Both the position numbers and the translations under genes were made by a program. 64,000 nt of DNA from Mycolicibacterium sphagni (GTDB lineage: Bacteria > Actinomycetota > Actinomycetes > Mycobacteriales > Mycobacteriaceae): contig NZ_VBSB01000035.1 in the NCBI RefSeq assembly GCF_013337765.1, forward strand, positions 494,640-558,639. The letters run 5' to 3'. Under the pieces are notes generated by a model, which worked only from the letters and a program-made list of their open reading frames with translations, was not told where the DNA came from and did no database searches. Below, piece by piece: positions 50,816-61,054 of the stretch (positions are counted from its first letter, which is position 1; the number at the start of each line of letters is the position of its first letter).

Positions 50816-52052
50816 CGCCCGCCGTGACCACCGTCAGCCCCGCGACGACGATCATCGCGAGCGCCCACCACACGTAGGACATGCCCACCAGCTGGCGCCA
50901 CCAGGACGCCGTCTCCTCGTGGTGCTTGGGCAGCAACTCCAGCGGAACCCACATCATCACCGCCACGCCGAGTGCGGTGACGAGCCCCAGTGCGACATTG
51001 CGGCGCCGGTAGGCGATCACCACGCCGGTGATGACCGTGGGTAGCGCCCACACCCAGTGGTGCGACCACGACACCGGCGAGACCACCAGCCCGAACAGGG
51101 CCACGCACATCAGCGCCAGTACCGGTTCTTGAGCCACCAGGACCCGCCGGACCGCCCAGATCGTCAGCCCCAGGACAGCGAAGCAGGCCAGCGTCCACAG
51201 GATGAAGTGGGTGCCCTTGTCCAGGCCGAGGCGGGCCAGCGCGCCGGCGATGTTCTGGTTGGTGTTCAGCGCTGCGCTGCCGATACGGTCGGTGTGCAGC
51301 ACCGTGGTGGTCCAGTACTCCGCCGAGTCACGCCACGCGAGTGCACAGCCCAGCAGGCTGGCGGCGACGAACGAGGCGACCGCGGTCAGGGCGGCGCGGC
51401 CGTCGCGGCGCAGAACGAAGTACAGCAGGAACACCGCAGGCGTCAGCTTCAGCGCGATCGCGATGCCCAGCAGCATCCCGCGCGGCCACGGCGTGCGCCG
51501 TGGCAGGCAGTCGGCGATGACCAGCGTCATCAGCACCACGTTGATCTGGCCGAAGTCGAAGTTGGCATCGATCGGCTCGAGGTACATCACCGCCAGCGCG
51601 ACGAGACCTGCCGTCAGCCACGCGCGGCGCAGCCACGCCGGTTCCCGGGTGATCGTCGAGGCCGGCCACACCGCAAGGCGGGTCAGCACGATCCAGGTGG
51701 ACAGCAGCACCAGGATCAGCGTGATGACCGTGATCGTCACGCTCGCCACCGGCAACGACATCCAGGCGAACGGGCTGAACACGATGGCGGCCAGCGGGGG
51801 ATAGGTGAACGGCAGGTCCAGCCCGGACAGCGTGTGGAACATCGCGTCGCCGGCATACAGCGGCCTGCCGTCCAGCCAGGCCTGCCCGCCCATCCGGTAG
51901 ACCTCGATGTCGATGCGATACGGGATCTTCCCGAACAACAGCCAACCGGCATTCAGCAGCAGCGCAACGATCGCGACCTGCGCCACCCGCCACGCCGCGG
52001 GTAGCCAGGGCCCCGCCACACTGCCCAGATCGGGCAACCGCCGCATACTCAT
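50757..52052 (-). CDS. mptC: Alpha-(1->2) mannosyltransferase MptC (GT87, Rv2181)
   Basis: A 431-aa polytopic GT-C enzyme (DUF2029) that adds single alpha-1,2 mannose branches to the lipomannan/lipoarabinomannan backbone from polyprenyl-phosphate mannose. An N-terminal loop acidic pair is in RIDIEVYRMGG, with TYPPLAAIVFSPFAW and LNTNQNIAGALARL later; about ten membrane helices. ATG 52052. It belongs with pimB and mptA in this window, all acting on PIM-derived glycolipids. Confidence 0.93.
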   Translation of the reverse strand: MSMRRLPDLGSVAGPWLPAAWRVAQVAIVALLLNAGWLLFGKIPYRIDIEVYRMGGQAWLDGRPLYAGDAMFHTLSGLDLPFTYPPLAAIVFSPFAWMSLPVASVTITVITLILVLLSTWIVLTRLAVWPASTITREPAWLRRAWLTAGLVALAVMYLEPIDANFDFGQINVVLMTLVIADCLPRRTPWPRGMLLGIAIALKLTPAVFLLYFVLRRDGRAALTAVASFVAASLLGCALAWRDSAEYWTTTVLHTDRIGSAALNTNQNIAGALARLGLDKGTHFILWTLACFAVLGLTIWAVRRVLVAQEPVLALMCVALFGLVVSPVSWSHHWVWALPTVITGVVIAYRRRNVALGLVTALGVAVMMWVPLELLPKHHEETASWWRQLVGMSYVWWALAMIVVAGLTVVTAGASPRRSPGTAPVADLVHPA

Positions 52053-52147
52053 GTCGCCACCAGACTATCGGTGTGGTGCGACGCGCCGGGACTTATCCCG
52101 GCCGTGCCGGCCCACGTCGGGCGCTATCGGGCGTATCTTCTGACCCC

Positions 52148-53029
52148 GTGCCCTTCCACCTGCACTTCGACGTCGTCGCCCCCGGGCGCGTGCCGCTGAT
52201 GTGGTGTCTGATCGCATTCATTCTCACGTTCTTCGTGACCAGGACGATCGTGCGCTACATCCGCCACAACGCCGGCAACGATGCGCCCCGCAAGTGGTGG
52301 CAGCCGCGCAACATCTCCGGCAAGGGTGGGCTGCACATCCACCACGTCGTCATCGGCATCGTCTTGGTGATGATCTCCGGCATCACCATGGTGACGTTGG
52401 CGGTCAACGGCGGAGTCGGCGAATTTACCACGGCGGCAATCATTTTCGGGATCGGTGCGGCCCTGGTTCTGGACGAGTTCGCGCTCATCCTGCATCTGGA
52501 GGACGTGTACTGGGCCGAGGACGGCCGCGCCTCGGTCGACGCGGTGTTCGCCGCGGTCGCCGTCGCCGGCCTGTTGATCATGGGCTTCAACCCGTTGTCC
52601 TTCTTCGACATCGGGATCTGGCGCGCGGACGACTCTCTTCCGGCCCGCACCGTCGTCGTCGTCCTCGCGGCACTGACCCTCGCGCTCGCGGTCGTCGTGT
52701 TGCTCAAGGGCAAGGTCTGGACCGGCCTGATCGGCATGTTCATCACGCCACTGCTGTTCGTCGGCGCGATCCGGTTGTCCCGGCCGCACGCGCCGTGGGC
52801 GCGCTGGCATTACCAGGACAAACCCCGCAAGATGCACCGCGCCCTGGAGCGTGAACGCTATATGCGCAGGCCCGTGGTGCAGGCCAAGCTGTGGTTGCAG
52901 CACATCATCGCCGGCGAACCGAGCTTCCCGGCCGACGCCGAGGTGGACGCCGAGCTCGACCGCGAGATCCACGCGGCGCCACCGCCGCTGCCCGCCGCGG
53001 ACGCCGAGCCGCAGGTCTCGACGGGATAG
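52148..53029 (+). CDS. Conserved polytopic membrane protein (Rv2180c-like)
   Basis: A 293-aa protein with a helix near the N-terminus (~18-35) and about five more (~72-95, ~100-120, ~140-158, ~172-190, ~195-212), then a ~75-residue basic/acidic cytoplasmic tail. NISGKGGLHIHHVVIG contains a histidine cluster that could bind a metal. GTG 52148. Function unknown. It is followed 10 nt later by RNase AS. Confidence 0.87.
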   Translation: MPFHLHFDVVAPGRVPLMWCLIAFILTFFVTRTIVRYIRHNAGNDAPRKWWQPRNISGKGGLHIHHVVIGIVLVMISGITMVTLAVNGGVGEFTTAAIIFGIGAALVLDEFALILHLEDVYWAEDGRASVDAVFAAVAVAGLLIMGFNPLSFFDIGIWRADDSLPARTVVVVLAALTLALAVVVLLKGKVWTGLIGMFITPLLFVGAIRLSRPHAPWARWHYQDKPRKMHRALERERYMRRPVVQAKLWLQHIIAGEPSFPADAEVDAELDREIHAAPPPLPAADAEPQVSTG

Positions 53030-53039
53030 GGTGCGGCAA

Positions 53040-53549
53040 GTGCGGTTCTTCTACGACACCGAGTTCATCGACAACGGCCGGATCATCGACCTGATCTCGA
53101 TCGGGGTGGTGGCCGAGGACGGGCGCGAGTTCTACGCGATCTCCACCGAATTCGATCCCGAGTCGGCAGGCAAGTGGGTGCGCACCAACGTGCTGCCGAA
53201 ACTGCCGAGCCCGTCGTCGCAGCTGTGGCAGTCCCGGCGCCAGATCCGGGAGAGCCTGGAGGAATTCTTCGGTATCGACGGCGACGAGCCGATCGAGCTC
53301 TGGGCCTGGGTGGCCGCCTACGACCACGTCGCGCTGTGCCAGCTGTGGGGACCGATGACCAGCCTGCCGCCGCAGATCCCGCGGTTCACCCGTGAACTGC
53401 GCCAGTTCTGGGAAGAGCGGGGTTGCCCGCGGATGCCGCCGCGGCCGCACGACACCCACGATGCGCTCGTCGACGCCCGCCACAACATGCGCCGGTATGT
53501 GTTGATGACCACCGGCGTCGACCTCGGCGCCGCCGCCGCGCAGCAGTAA
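53040..53549 (+). CDS. 3'-5' exoribonuclease RNase AS (Rv2179c-like)
   Basis: A 169-aa DEDDh exoribonuclease; the M. tuberculosis homologue degrades adenylated RNA. Catalytic acidic residues are D6 and E8 in FYDTEF, the Asp in VAAYDHVAL (~85), and the DEDDh His/Asp in HDTHDALVDA. GTG 53040 gives the compact MRFFYDTEF start; GTG 53031 is an in-frame alternative. It follows the membrane protein closely. Confidence 0.95.
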   Translation: MRFFYDTEFIDNGRIIDLISIGVVAEDGREFYAISTEFDPESAGKWVRTNVLPKLPSPSSQLWQSRRQIRESLEEFFGIDGDEPIELWAWVAAYDHVALCQLWGPMTSLPPQIPRFTRELRQFWEERGCPRMPPRPHDTHDALVDARHNMRRYVLMTTGVDLGAAAAQQ

Positions 53550-53556
53550 CCCGCCT

Positions 53557-53600
53557 GTCGCGCAGCGGTACCCCCCCGTCGCGGAGCGGTAAAGGGGGGT
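53557..53600 (+). promoter_or_regulatory. Repeat-containing hairpin upstream of aroG
   Basis: A 14-nt unit occurs twice with one change, GTCGCGCAGCGGTA (53557-53570) and GTCGCGGAGCGGTA (53578-53591), each followed by a homopolymer: C7 then AAG6. ACCCCCC (53570-53576) can pair with GGGGGGT (53594-53600) around the second unit. It ends 24 nt before the aroG start, so it could affect initiation or end the upstream transcript. Confidence 0.5.
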
Positions 53601-53624
53601 GCGCGGCCCCGTTACCATGGACGG

Positions 53625-55022
<1,398 letters not shown>

Positions 55023-56638
55023 CTCCACCGGACGGCCGCGGTAACCGATGTACTTGTCGGGCCTGACGACGAATGCGCCGGGTGTGGTCATTCCGTACTG
55101 ATGGTGCGCCGACCGTGTCGGATCGCCAAGTGCGGCTGGGTGATCAGCGAAGCGCTCGGCCGTGATCACCCGGGCTTTGACCATCCCGGGATGGGCGTGT
55201 TCGAGTTGTTCGGCCAGTCGGCACAGTTCGACGGCAGGCCGGGCCTCGTCGTCGAGCCCGGTGAACAGCAGCACCGTGTGATGCGTGCCGCGGAACACGT
55301 CGTAGAGGCGTCCCGGTTGGCCGTCGATCAGGACGTCGGCCTCACGGGCCCGGTCGCCCGGCGCGGGGGCGTCGTGCCAGCCCGAGCCGTCCTCGGCATT
55401 CAGTGGGCTATCCGGATAACGAAGGCGCAGTTGGGCTAACAGGCCGATGAAACGCCTGCGAACCCAGTCTCGAGTCAGCACTCGGCTGGCCAGCACGGGT
55501 GCCACCCGGCCACGGGCCAACCGCGCCAACGGGTTCTGGCCGCCGAAAGCCGAGAACAACCGGTCGGTGGTCTTGAGAAGTTGAACGCCGATCGGGTGCC
55601 GCTCGGCGTTGTAGCTGTCCACCAGTGACTCGTCGGCAAGCCCGCGCACCACGGACGCGAGCTTCCATCCGAGGTTGTAGGCGTCCTGGATGCCGGTGTT
55701 CATGCCTTGTGCGCCCGCAGGGCTGTGCACATGGGCGGCGTCGCCGACGAGGAGTACCCGTCCATCGCGGTAGCGCGGCACTGTGCGGCTGTGCACGCGG
55801 TAGCGGGTGACCCAGAACTCCTTGACGACGGTGGCGGGGAAGGGGACTCGCTCGTCGACCATGGCCTGGAACTCGTCGTGGGTGGGCTCGCTGTACTCGG
55901 CGTCTGCGCCGTCCGGGCCGGGCGGGAAGTTCCCGAAGATGCGATAGCGGTTGGTGCCCGTCATCGAGAAGGCCGCGAAAATGCCTGCCGGACTGGGGAA
56001 TCCGTAGAGTCCGCCGTGCGGTAGCTTCCAGTCGAGTTCGGCATCCGCCATGATGAACTCGTCGCGATAGGTGTCGCCGGAGAACGGGATGCCACTGGCT
56101 TTGCGCACCGCGCTGTGCGCGCCGTCGCACCCGACGAGCCACGCGCACCGTACCGATTCGGTCGACCCGTCGCCGTGGCGCAAGGACGCGGTGACCGTGT
56201 CGCCGCCCTGGGTGAGGTCCGTCAGCGCGACACCGCGCTCGATCTCGACACCGTGTTCGGACAACAGCTCGGTGAGAATGCGTTCGGTGTCGTGCTGCGA
56301 GAGCGTGCGCGGCTCGGGATAGGCGGTGTAGTTCTGCGGCCCGCTGAGCTGACCGGCGAAGTCGACGTCGACGGTCTTGTCCGCGAAGGTGATCGTCAGC
56401 TCCGACGCCGCGGTACCCGCCGCGACGGCCTGCTCGGCTACGCCGATGTCGTCGAAAATCTCCAGGGTCCTGGGCTGCACGACGAGAGCACGGGACGTGG
56501 TCGCCGGCTCTGGTGCCCGATCGACGATCCGTGGCGTGACGCCGTGTCGTGCCAGTTCGTTGGCGAGCAGCAATCCGGACGGACCCGCGCCCACGATCAG
56601 GACGTCGAGATCGGGTGTGGTCATGTCCATACCTCCAT

Positions 56639-56689
56639 AATTCATCATCAGATGAATTCGAGTATCACTACGAATGTAGTGCTTGTCAA
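56639..56689 (-). promoter_or_regulatory. Sigma-A promoter with two operator-like palindromes
   Basis: On the minus strand TTGACA (56684-56689) and GATACT (56661-56666) are 17 nt apart, close to ideal -35/-10 boxes. A perfect 6-4-6 dyad, CACTACGAATGTAGTG (56666-56681), fills the spacer. A perfect 8-4-8 dyad, AATTCATCATCAGATGAATT (56639-56658), lies between the -10 and the ribosome site. This is the layout of a tightly repressed, inducible gene. Confidence 0.75.
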
Positions 56690-56729
56690 GGGTAGGTTTG
56701 GGCGCCTCGTGACCAAGATCGGGTCGGGT

Positions 56730-57953
56730 CTAGATCAGCGCGCCGAGATTGCTGCCCAGCATCCAGCCGGCTGCGGCCACACCGCCGGTGAGCAGCAGCA
56801 CGATCAGCACCCAGAACACCAGCGAACGCCGGGCGCGCTGACGCTCCCAGGCGAACTCACCGATATCGATGCCGGCGAATTGGCTTGGTGCTTCCACGTT
56901 TTCGTCTTCGATGGGTGTGGGCTGCCAGTCCTGCGGGTCGCGGATGAGCTGCCGGGTGGGATTCTTGACCCCCGGTGCCGGCGGCGGTACCGGCGGTGGC
57001 GCCGGTGCGGGCGGGGCGGCCCGATAGTCGTCGGTGGGCCTGCTGTGAAAGGCCGTCGCCGCGGCGTGCTGGGCGGAGTTCTTCGGCGCCGGCACACGGA
57101 ATTTCGGTAGCGCCAGCTCGTTGCTGATCGCGTCGAGATCCTCGGCCATCTCCTCGGCGTCGACGAACCGCTCGTCGGCATTGCGGGCGGTGGCGTGCGC
57201 GATGAACTCGTCGAATTGCCGCGGCACCCCGCCGATCACCGTGCTGGGCAACGGCACATCGTTGTCCATCCGCTGATAGGCGACGGTCAGCGGATTGTCA
57301 CCGCTGAACGGCGTTGTGCCGGTGATCAATTCGTAGGCCAGGACCCCGACGGCATAGACGTCGCTGCGGGCGTCGGCCGCGCCGCTGCTGACCTGTTCGG
57401 GGGACAGGTAGGCCGCCGTGCCCAGGATGACGCTGGTCGACGTGATACCGGCTTCGGCCACCGCGCGCACCAGGCCGAAGTCGACGAGCTTGACCTCGCC
57501 GGCGTCGGAGATCAGGACGTTCTCCGGCTTGACGTCACGGTGCACCAGCCCGGCGCGATGCGCGGTGGCCAGACCGCCGAGCAGCGGGCGCAAAACCGCC
57601 GCCGCGGCGTGCGGCGGCATCGGGCCGCGCTCGCGCAACAGCTCGCGTAGCGTGCCGCCCTCGACCAGCTCCATAACGAGGAACGGGTGACTGCCGTCCA
57701 GGCCCTGGTCGTACACCGCGACCAGGCCGGGATCCTTCAGCTTGGCCACCGCGCGGGCCTCGCGCTGGAAGCGGGTCAGGAATTGGCTGTCGTTGGCGTA
57801 ACGCGCGTCCATCACCTTCAGCGCCACCGGCCGGTCCAGGCGGACGTCCAGGCCGCGGTACACGGTGGACATTCCGCCGGTGGCGATCTTGGCGTCGACG
57901 CGGTACCGGTCTTCCAGCAACACGCCGATCAGTGGGTCCGACGTCACCGCCAC
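56730..57953 (-). CDS. pknL: Ser/Thr protein kinase PknL
   Basis: A 407-aa receptor-type kinase (Rv2176) without an extracellular sensor. The kinase domain (~12-275) has KIATGGMSTVY, VALKVMDARY, HRDVKPENVL and DFG, plus SPEQVSSG. A Pro-rich juxtamembrane linker leads to one helix (~378-400) and a seven-residue tail. GTG 57953. Divergent from its substrate gene, the helix-turn-helix protein, with only 38 nt between. Confidence 0.95.
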   Translation of the reverse strand: MAVTSDPLIGVLLEDRYRVDAKIATGGMSTVYRGLDVRLDRPVALKVMDARYANDSQFLTRFQREARAVAKLKDPGLVAVYDQGLDGSHPFLVMELVEGGTLRELLRERGPMPPHAAAAVLRPLLGGLATAHRAGLVHRDVKPENVLISDAGEVKLVDFGLVRAVAEAGITSTSVILGTAAYLSPEQVSSGAADARSDVYAVGVLAYELITGTTPFSGDNPLTVAYQRMDNDVPLPSTVIGGVPRQFDEFIAHATARNADERFVDAEEMAEDLDAISNELALPKFRVPAPKNSAQHAAATAFHSRPTDDYRAAPPAPAPPPVPPPAPGVKNPTRQLIRDPQDWQPTPIEDENVEAPSQFAGIDIGEFAWERQRARRSLVFWVLIVLLLTGGVAAAGWMLGSNLGALI

Positions 57954-57991
57954 ATGGTATCCGCGGCCCCCCTCGTCCTAGACTGGGGCGG

Positions 57992-58396
57992 GTGAGCAGC
58001 ATTCCGGCCGGCGAGGACGTCCTGGACCCCGACGAGCCCGTGTACAACCTTCCCGAAGTCGCCGAGTTGTTGCGCATACCGGTGACGAAGGTGCACCAGC
58101 ATTTACGCGAGGGCCACCTCGTGGCGGTGCGGCGCGGCGGCGTCCCGATGATTCCGAAGGCGTTCCTCAACCAGCACGGCGAGGTGGTCAAGAGCCTGCC
58201 CGGGTTGCTGGCGGTCCTGCGTGACGGCGGGTTTCACGACACCGAGATCCTGCGCTGGCTGTTCACCGCCGATCCGTCGTTGACGGTCACCCGCGACGGG
58301 TCACGCGAGGCGATCAGCAATGCCCGTCCGGTGGATGCGCTACATGCGCACCAGGCGCGCGAGGTGGTCCGGCGCGCTCAGGCCATGGCTTACTGA
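57992..58396 (+). CDS. DNA-binding protein, PknL substrate homologue (Rv2175c-like)
   Basis: A 134-aa winged-helix protein; the N-terminal HTH-like part (~16-60) has YNLPEVAELLRIPVTKVHQH. The C-terminus DALHAHQAREVVRRAQAMAY is identical in pattern to Rv2175c. From GTG 57992 the protein starts at SSIPAGEDVL, so the M. tuberculosis N-terminal tail with the PknL-phosphorylated Thr9 is missing. A longer GTG 57932 frame is possible but would overlap pknL. The 3' end overlaps mptA by 83 nt. Confidence 0.88.
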   Translation: MSSIPAGEDVLDPDEPVYNLPEVAELLRIPVTKVHQHLREGHLVAVRRGGVPMIPKAFLNQHGEVVKSLPGLLAVLRDGGFHDTEILRWLFTADPSLTVTRDGSREAISNARPVDALHAHQAREVVRRAQAMAY

Positions 58397-59867
58397 GCGA
58401 ATACCAGGCGGCCAGTGCGCAGGCGGTGGCCAGCAGCACGTGGATCCACGAGTACATGCCGTGTGAGCCGTCCGGTTTGAAGATCACCATGATCCACGTC
58501 GAGAACCCGGCGATCAGCGCGATCGCCCCGCGGGACTGGGCCAGGGCCGACATCACCGCCAGCGGCCAGGTGTAGTACCACGGGAGTGCGGCGGGGACGA
58601 ACAGCACCACCATCAGCATCGCCCACGCGATGCCCATCAGCGCCTCGCGGTCGTCGTGGCGAAAACGCCACCACAGCAACGGAAGTGAGACCGCGATGAT
58701 GATGATCCCGGCGATGCGGGTGACTTCGAGGACGGCATAGAAGTTCACCGGCATGAACAAGCTGCCGACGGCGTTGGTGAGGTTGGCGATCGCGGTCGGG
58801 ATGGTCAGCCAGTTGATGATCTTCACCGAACCGGCCAGTGCTGTCAGCCAGCCCAGGCCCACCCCGGCCACCCAGGACAGCACCGCGAACACCGCGATGA
58901 AGATCGCCACCGATGCCGCCGACGCCGTCGCGAAAGCCTTTATGGCGCCGAAGTTTCGTGTCTGACGTAGGTGTCGCATCCACACCCACACCATGAACGG
59001 CAGGGCCAACACCGCGGTGGCTTTCACCGCGACGGCAACAGCGATCAGCGTCGCGCCTGCGGCGTGATGACGGGCGAAGGTGAGCGCGATGCCGGCCATC
59101 ATCAGCCCGACCATCAGCATCTCGTTGTGAACGCCACCCATCAGGTGGATGATCACCAGCGGGTTGAGCACGCAAATCCACAGGGCCACCGCACCATTCG
59201 CGCCGATATGGCGGGCCACCCGCGGTGCCGCCCAGATCAGCATCGCCAGCCCGGGCAGCATGCACAGCCGCAGCAGCATGGTGCCTGCCACCACGTGGTC
59301 GCCGACCAGGGTGGTGACGAAGCGGGCCACCAGGATGAACGCCGGTCCGTACGGCGCGGTGGTGGTCGTCCAGATCGGGGAGACGTTGTCCAGCAACGAG
59401 TTCTGGTTCTCCACCGGCCCGACGGCATAGGGATCGAGGCCGTCGCGCAGCAGTGCGCCCTGCGCCAGATACGAGTAGGTGTCGCGGCTGAACAGCGGAA
59501 CGCTCAACAGCAGCGGCGCCAGCCAGAACCCCGTCGTCGCGATCATCGAGTAATCGCTGACGTCGGCCCCCGGCTGCACCACGCGCCGCCCCACCCACAG
59601 CCACGCCACCAGCATCACCACGACGCCGCCCCACAGCAGCACCGACGACACCACCAGCCCGTGGCCGAACCGCAGCCACGACAGGTGGATCGACTCGAGC
59701 AGCGGGTCGTGCTGACGGGTGCTTCCGGCGCCTAGGCCGCCGAGCGTGATCAGTACCGCGCCGAGAAAGCCGAGCCGCGCCGGCCGGCCCTCGTCGCCCG
59801 CGGTGAATGCCGCCAGGCGCGCGAGACCGGCCTGGGGTTTCGGTGGAGTGGGTGCGAGAGCGGACAT
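58314..59867 (-). CDS. mptA: Alpha-(1->6) mannosyltransferase MptA (GT-C)
   Basis: A 517-aa polytopic enzyme (Rv2174) that elongates the alpha-1,6 mannan core of lipomannan on the outer face using polyprenyl-phosphate mannose. The GT-C acidic motif is in LFSRDTYSYLAQGALL (~127), followed by YGPAFILVARF and about 12 membrane helices. ATG 59867. The C-terminal ~28 residues are antisense to the DNA-binding protein gene and look less conserved. Confidence 0.93.
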   Translation of the reverse strand: MSALAPTPPKPQAGLARLAAFTAGDEGRPARLGFLGAVLITLGGLGAGSTRQHDPLLESIHLSWLRFGHGLVVSSVLLWGGVVVMLVAWLWVGRRVVQPGADVSDYSMIATTGFWLAPLLLSVPLFSRDTYSYLAQGALLRDGLDPYAVGPVENQNSLLDNVSPIWTTTTAPYGPAFILVARFVTTLVGDHVVAGTMLLRLCMLPGLAMLIWAAPRVARHIGANGAVALWICVLNPLVIIHLMGGVHNEMLMVGLMMAGIALTFARHHAAGATLIAVAVAVKATAVLALPFMVWVWMRHLRQTRNFGAIKAFATASAASVAIFIAVFAVLSWVAGVGLGWLTALAGSVKIINWLTIPTAIANLTNAVGSLFMPVNFYAVLEVTRIAGIIIIAVSLPLLWWRFRHDDREALMGIAWAMLMVVLFVPAALPWYYTWPLAVMSALAQSRGAIALIAGFSTWIMVIFKPDGSHGMYSWIHVLLATACALAAWYSLSKPWPERAGPPRAPGAHVAHPPDGHC

Positions 59868-59871
59868 GGGC

Positions 59872-61002
59872 CTACGCCGACCGGTTCGCGGCCAATCTGG
59901 CGAGCTCGGTCAGCCCGGCCTTCGCCGGCGCGTTGATCGGTGCGCTCTCCAGCTGGCCCAGCGCACGGTTGGTGAGTATCTCGATGCGCTCTTCCACGGC
60001 GGCCAGTGCGCCCACCGATTCGATGACATCGCACAGCTGGCGCACCGCGGCGTCGGTGAGCTCGGTGCCGATACCGGACCGCAGCCGCTCGGCGGCGGCC
60101 GGGTCGGAGGCGGTGGCCCGCTCGACGGCCTCGGCCAGCAGCACGGTGCGCTTGCCGGAGCGCAGGTCGTCGCCGGAGGGCTTGCCCGTCACGGCCGGAT
60201 CGCCGAACACCCCAAGGACGTCGTCGCGCAGCTGGAACGCAACCCCCAGGTCGGTGCCCAGCTCGTAGAAGATTCCCTGGACGTCGGGCCGGTCGCCGGC
60301 CGCCGCGGCGCCCAGCTGCAACGGACGCGAGATCGTGTACGACGCGGTCTTGAAGGTGTTGACGTTCATCGCCGACTCGATCGACTCGGCGCCGCTGGAT
60401 TCGGCGACGATATCGAGGTACTGACCGCCGAGGACCTCGGTGCGGATATCGGACCAGACCCGCTGGACGCGGCGTTGGCCGTCGTGGGGGAGATCCACCC
60501 CGGCGACGATGTCGTCGGCCCACACCAGCGACAGGTCGCCCAGCAGGATGGCCGCCGAGCGGCCGAACTGTTCGGAAGAGCCCCGCCAGCCGCGGCTGCG
60601 GTGCAGTTCGGTGAAGTGGACGTGGGCCGTCGGCCAGCCGCGCCGGGTCGCCGAATCGTCGATGACGTCGTCGTGGACCAGCGCGCAGGCGTGCAACAGC
60701 TCCAGGGCCGAGAACAGCAGCAGGACCCCGTCATCCACGCCCGCGTCGGGTTCGGTGGTCACCGCGCGATAACCCCAATACGCGAATGCTGGCCGGACTC
60801 GTTTGCCACCGCGCAGGACGAAGTCCTCGAGCGCGGCGATGAGCCCGTCGTAGTCGGTGCCGATGTAGGCGGCGTCGGCGCGGCGCCCTGCCAGGTATCC
60901 CCGCAGTTGGTCAGTGACGGCGCCGGCCAGTTGGACGGCCGACGGAGCTGCTGCTTCGACGCTCAGCGCGGCGCCCCTTTCTGTGTACGAGGGTGGGTGC
61001 AA
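59872..61002 (-). CDS. idsA2: Polyprenyl (geranylgeranyl) diphosphate synthase IdsA2-like
   Basis: A 376-aa trans-isoprenyl synthase (Rv2173). The first Asp-rich motif is DDVIDDSATRRG and the second is FQLRDDVLGVFGD, with GGKRVRP and GKPSGDDLRSGKRT around them. Makes polyprenyl diphosphate for lipid-linked sugars, which suits the mannosyltransferase neighbour. The start is uncertain: TTG 61002 is the only canonical codon, but a purine-rich site near residue 10 and the M. tuberculosis N-terminus suggest a start about 25 residues later at a CTG. Overall length is otherwise normal. Confidence 0.93.
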   Translation of the reverse strand: MHPPSYTERGAALSVEAAAPSAVQLAGAVTDQLRGYLAGRRADAAYIGTDYDGLIAALEDFVLRGGKRVRPAFAYWGYRAVTTEPDAGVDDGVLLLFSALELLHACALVHDDVIDDSATRRGWPTAHVHFTELHRSRGWRGSSEQFGRSAAILLGDLSLVWADDIVAGVDLPHDGQRRVQRVWSDIRTEVLGGQYLDIVAESSGAESIESAMNVNTFKTASYTISRPLQLGAAAAGDRPDVQGIFYELGTDLGVAFQLRDDVLGVFGDPAVTGKPSGDDLRSGKRTVLLAEAVERATASDPAAAERLRSGIGTELTDAAVRQLCDVIESVGALAAVEERIEILTNRALGQLESAPINAPAKAGLTELARLAANRSA

Positions 61003-61054
61003 CCAGAGTAGAGCGTCGCGACTGCCCGGACCCTATGAAGCCCGATCGAGTCGC

